Assembly: GCA_021821225.1 (NCBI GenBank)
Contig: JAKACR010000178.1
Location: 1 to 6,037 of the forward strand
Origin: Bacillota bacterium
GTDB taxonomy: Bacteria; Bacillota; Bacilli; Alicyclobacillales; SLC66
Length of the DNA stretch: 6,037 bases
Reading direction: 5' to 3'
Position numbers and translations under genes: made by a program. Under the pieces are notes generated by a model that was not told the DNA's origin, did not search any database, and saw nothing but the letters and a program-made list of their open reading frames with translations. Shown here one piece after another: positions 5,015-6,037 of the stretch. Positions within the stretch are counted from its first letter, which is position 1. Each line of letters opens with the position of its first letter.

Positions 5015-5816
5015 ACTCGCCGTCGAGGGACGGACACTGTACGCGTTCATGGAGCGCAATTTCCATCTTGTGCGCCGCTACCTGTCCTGGGAGGTAGTGT
5101 TTCTTTTCTACAATGCGATCAACGCCATGACGATCGGGTACATCGGCGTGAACACGCCCGCGGCGCACCGCAGTCAGACGGTGCTCTATTTGCTGATCGG
5201 GGCGTTGCTCTGGGGATATCTGTCCCTTTTGTTCGACGAGGTGGCGAACTCCATCAGTTGGGAGCGCTGGGAGGGGACCATTGAATACACATTCATGGCG
5301 CCCATCCGGCGTTTGACGCACCTGCTCGGCATGTGTCTGTATGCGGCGGCCTATGGAGTGGTGCGCACCGTCATCGTCCTGGGAGCGCTAGCGCTGTTTT
5401 TCCACATTTCGCTGTCGGGGGCGAATCTGTGGACGGGCGTGGTCGTGCTGATCGTCTCCAGCGTCTCGTTCATGGGCCTGGGATTGATTGCCGCCACGCT
5501 GCCCCTCTTGTCCACGGAACGCGGAGTACAGGCGACGCATATCATTCAGGGGCTCATCCTGTTGATCTCCGGTATCTACTATCCGATCAGCGTTCTGCCG
5601 CACTGGGTGCAGTGGGCGTCTTACCTGTCTCCTGCAACGTACGCCCTGGACATGGCGCGCGCGGCGCTTCTGCACGGCGCCACGGTGACTGAACTGGCGG
5701 TTCCGCTCGTCAAGCTGCTGGCGATCGGCGTGCTGCTCATTCCGGTCGGGCTTTCCGTGTTTGTGCTGGCGGAGCGGTTCGCGATGCGGACAGGCAGGCT
5801 AAAAAGAAACGGTTGA
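5004..5816 (+). CDS. ABC-2 type transporter permease
   Basis: A 270-residue membrane protein of the ABC-2 (DrrB-like) family, partner of the preceding ATPase. Six likely membrane helices lie near residues 28-48, 58-78, 108-134, 143-168, 178-197 and 235-257. An amphipathic stretch FDEVANSISWERWEGTIEY precedes helix 3 and probably forms the coupling contact with the ATPase. The conserved block GIYYPISVLPHWVQWASYLS follows helix 5 and is a family hallmark. The C-terminus is basic (RTGRLKRNG). Several ATGs are possible: GGGGAG at 4989-4994 abuts the ATG at 4995 but lies 9 nt before the ATG at 5004, so 5004 is preferred. The gene overlaps the ATPase gene by 11 nt. A stable complex of two ATPases and two permeases is expected from the family. 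Confidence 0.93.
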   Translation: MMNELAVEGRTLYAFMERNFHLVRRYLSWEVVFLFYNAINAMTIGYIGVNTPAAHRSQTVLYLLIGALLWGYLSLLFDEVANSISWERWEGTIEYTFMAPIRRLTHLLGMCLYAAAYGVVRTVIVLGALALFFHISLSGANLWTGVVVLIVSSVSFMGLGLIAATLPLLSTERGVQATHIIQGLILLISGIYYPISVLPHWVQWASYLSPATYALDMARAALLHGATVTELAVPLVKLLAIGVLLIPVGLSVFVLAERFAMRTGRLKRNG

Positions 5817-5821
5817 ATCGT

Positions 5822-5840
5822 GCCGCTGCGGACAAGCGGC
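5822..5840 (+). other. short hairpin after the permease gene
   Basis: GCCGCT (5822-5827) pairs with AGCGGC (5835-5840) over a 7-nt loop directly behind the permease stop. No T-run follows, so it is at best a weak 3' end structure. Confidence 0.25.
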
Positions 5841-5862
5841 GAGACGCCCCATTGTTGCAAAT

Positions 5863-5886
5863 TGGCACTATCCAACGATGGTGCCA
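5863..5886. terminator. 10-bp hairpin, weak candidate terminator of the ABC-2 operon
   Basis: A 10-bp stem (5863-5872 with 5877-5886, one G-T wobble) closes a CAAC loop. On the plus strand it is followed after five bases by only four Ts (5892-5895). It is the best structure between the permease and the next possible gene, but the T-run is short and displaced, so it could also be a protein-binding palindrome. Confidence 0.3.
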
Positions 5887-5956
5887 CAGCATTTTCACGC
5901 TTCTTCTACCGGTCTTTCAAACATCTGCGGGATGCAGAAGGAAAGGGGGTTGTATA

Positions 5957-6037
5957 GTGAAGCCAGAAGATGCGAAATGCGATGGAGGCGGCTGCGGTGC
6001 GCATATGGCGGAAGTTAGCGGCTGGGGTGGTCGGCGC
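5957..6037 (+). CDS. possible start of a small Cys-containing protein (partial, cut by window end)
   Basis: A GTG at 5957 follows GAAAGGGGG (5941-5949) with 7 nt spacing and opens a frame that runs to the window end. It begins VKPEDAKCDGGGCG (first residue Met if used as start) and has two Cys five residues apart. I do not recognise it. A second frame opens at ATG 5970 (MRNAMEAAAVRIWRK) and looks like a basic N-terminus leading into a hydrophobic segment, but it has no properly spaced ribosome binding site. Which frame is real cannot be settled from 81 bases. Confidence 0.35.
   Translation, partial: MKPEDAKCDGGGCGAHMAEVSGWGGRR

Noticed and set aside
5863..5886. Sigma-54 promoter (TGGCAC with a TTGC-like -12 element)
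   Set aside because: On the minus strand TGGCAC is followed at the right distance by TTGG rather than TTGC, so the essential -12 GC is missing. It would also transcribe antisense into the permease gene. The sequence is better explained as one arm of a hairpin.

Overview
The window looks like a chromosomal segment from a GC-rich, Gram-positive (Firmicutes-type) bacterium, possibly Alicyclobacillus-like. This is inferred from strong AGGAGG-type ribosome binding sites, a TTG start behind a consensus Shine-Dalgarno, a YuzB-like DUF1450 protein, a YuxL-like S9 peptidase, and a clean intrinsic terminator with a T-run. The species cannot be fixed from the sequence alone.

Layout, left to right. (1) Positions 1-466 (+) are the C-terminal ATPase half of an ABC exporter whose N-terminus lies outside the window. 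(2) It converges on a minus-strand pair: a DUF1450 Cys-motif protein (1347-1126), then acireductone dioxygenase MtnD of methionine salvage (1026-478). The roughly 100-nt gap between them holds two interleaved 7-bp inverted repeats just ahead of the mtnD ribosome binding site. (3) About 550 bp of divergent intergenic DNA (1348-1895) carries no convincing gene. It holds a cluster of diverged direct and inverted repeats, one pair of which shows a compensatory base change in a hairpin. (4) Positions 1896-3890 (+) encode a 664-residue cytoplasmic S9 prolyl-oligopeptidase-family peptidase with an intact Ser/Asp/His triad. (5) Positions 3964-5816 form a self-contained unit: extended -10 promoter, 27-codon leader ORF with a strong ribosome binding site, perfect 14-bp intrinsic terminator, then an ABC-2 (DrrAB-like) ATPase and its membrane permease overlapping by 11 nt. 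(6) The last 220 bp hold hairpins and the possible start of a further small ORF cut by the window end.

The most interesting element is the leader in front of the ABC-2 transporter. Promoter, short translated leader peptide ending in Pro-Pro-Glu, a possible antiterminator pairing and a strong terminator together have the architecture of ribosome-mediated transcription attenuation, as known for drug-inducible exporters such as bmrCD of Bacillus subtilis. The second point of interest is the structured repeat cluster at 1392-1760. Everything else is ordinary housekeeping or accessory gene content.
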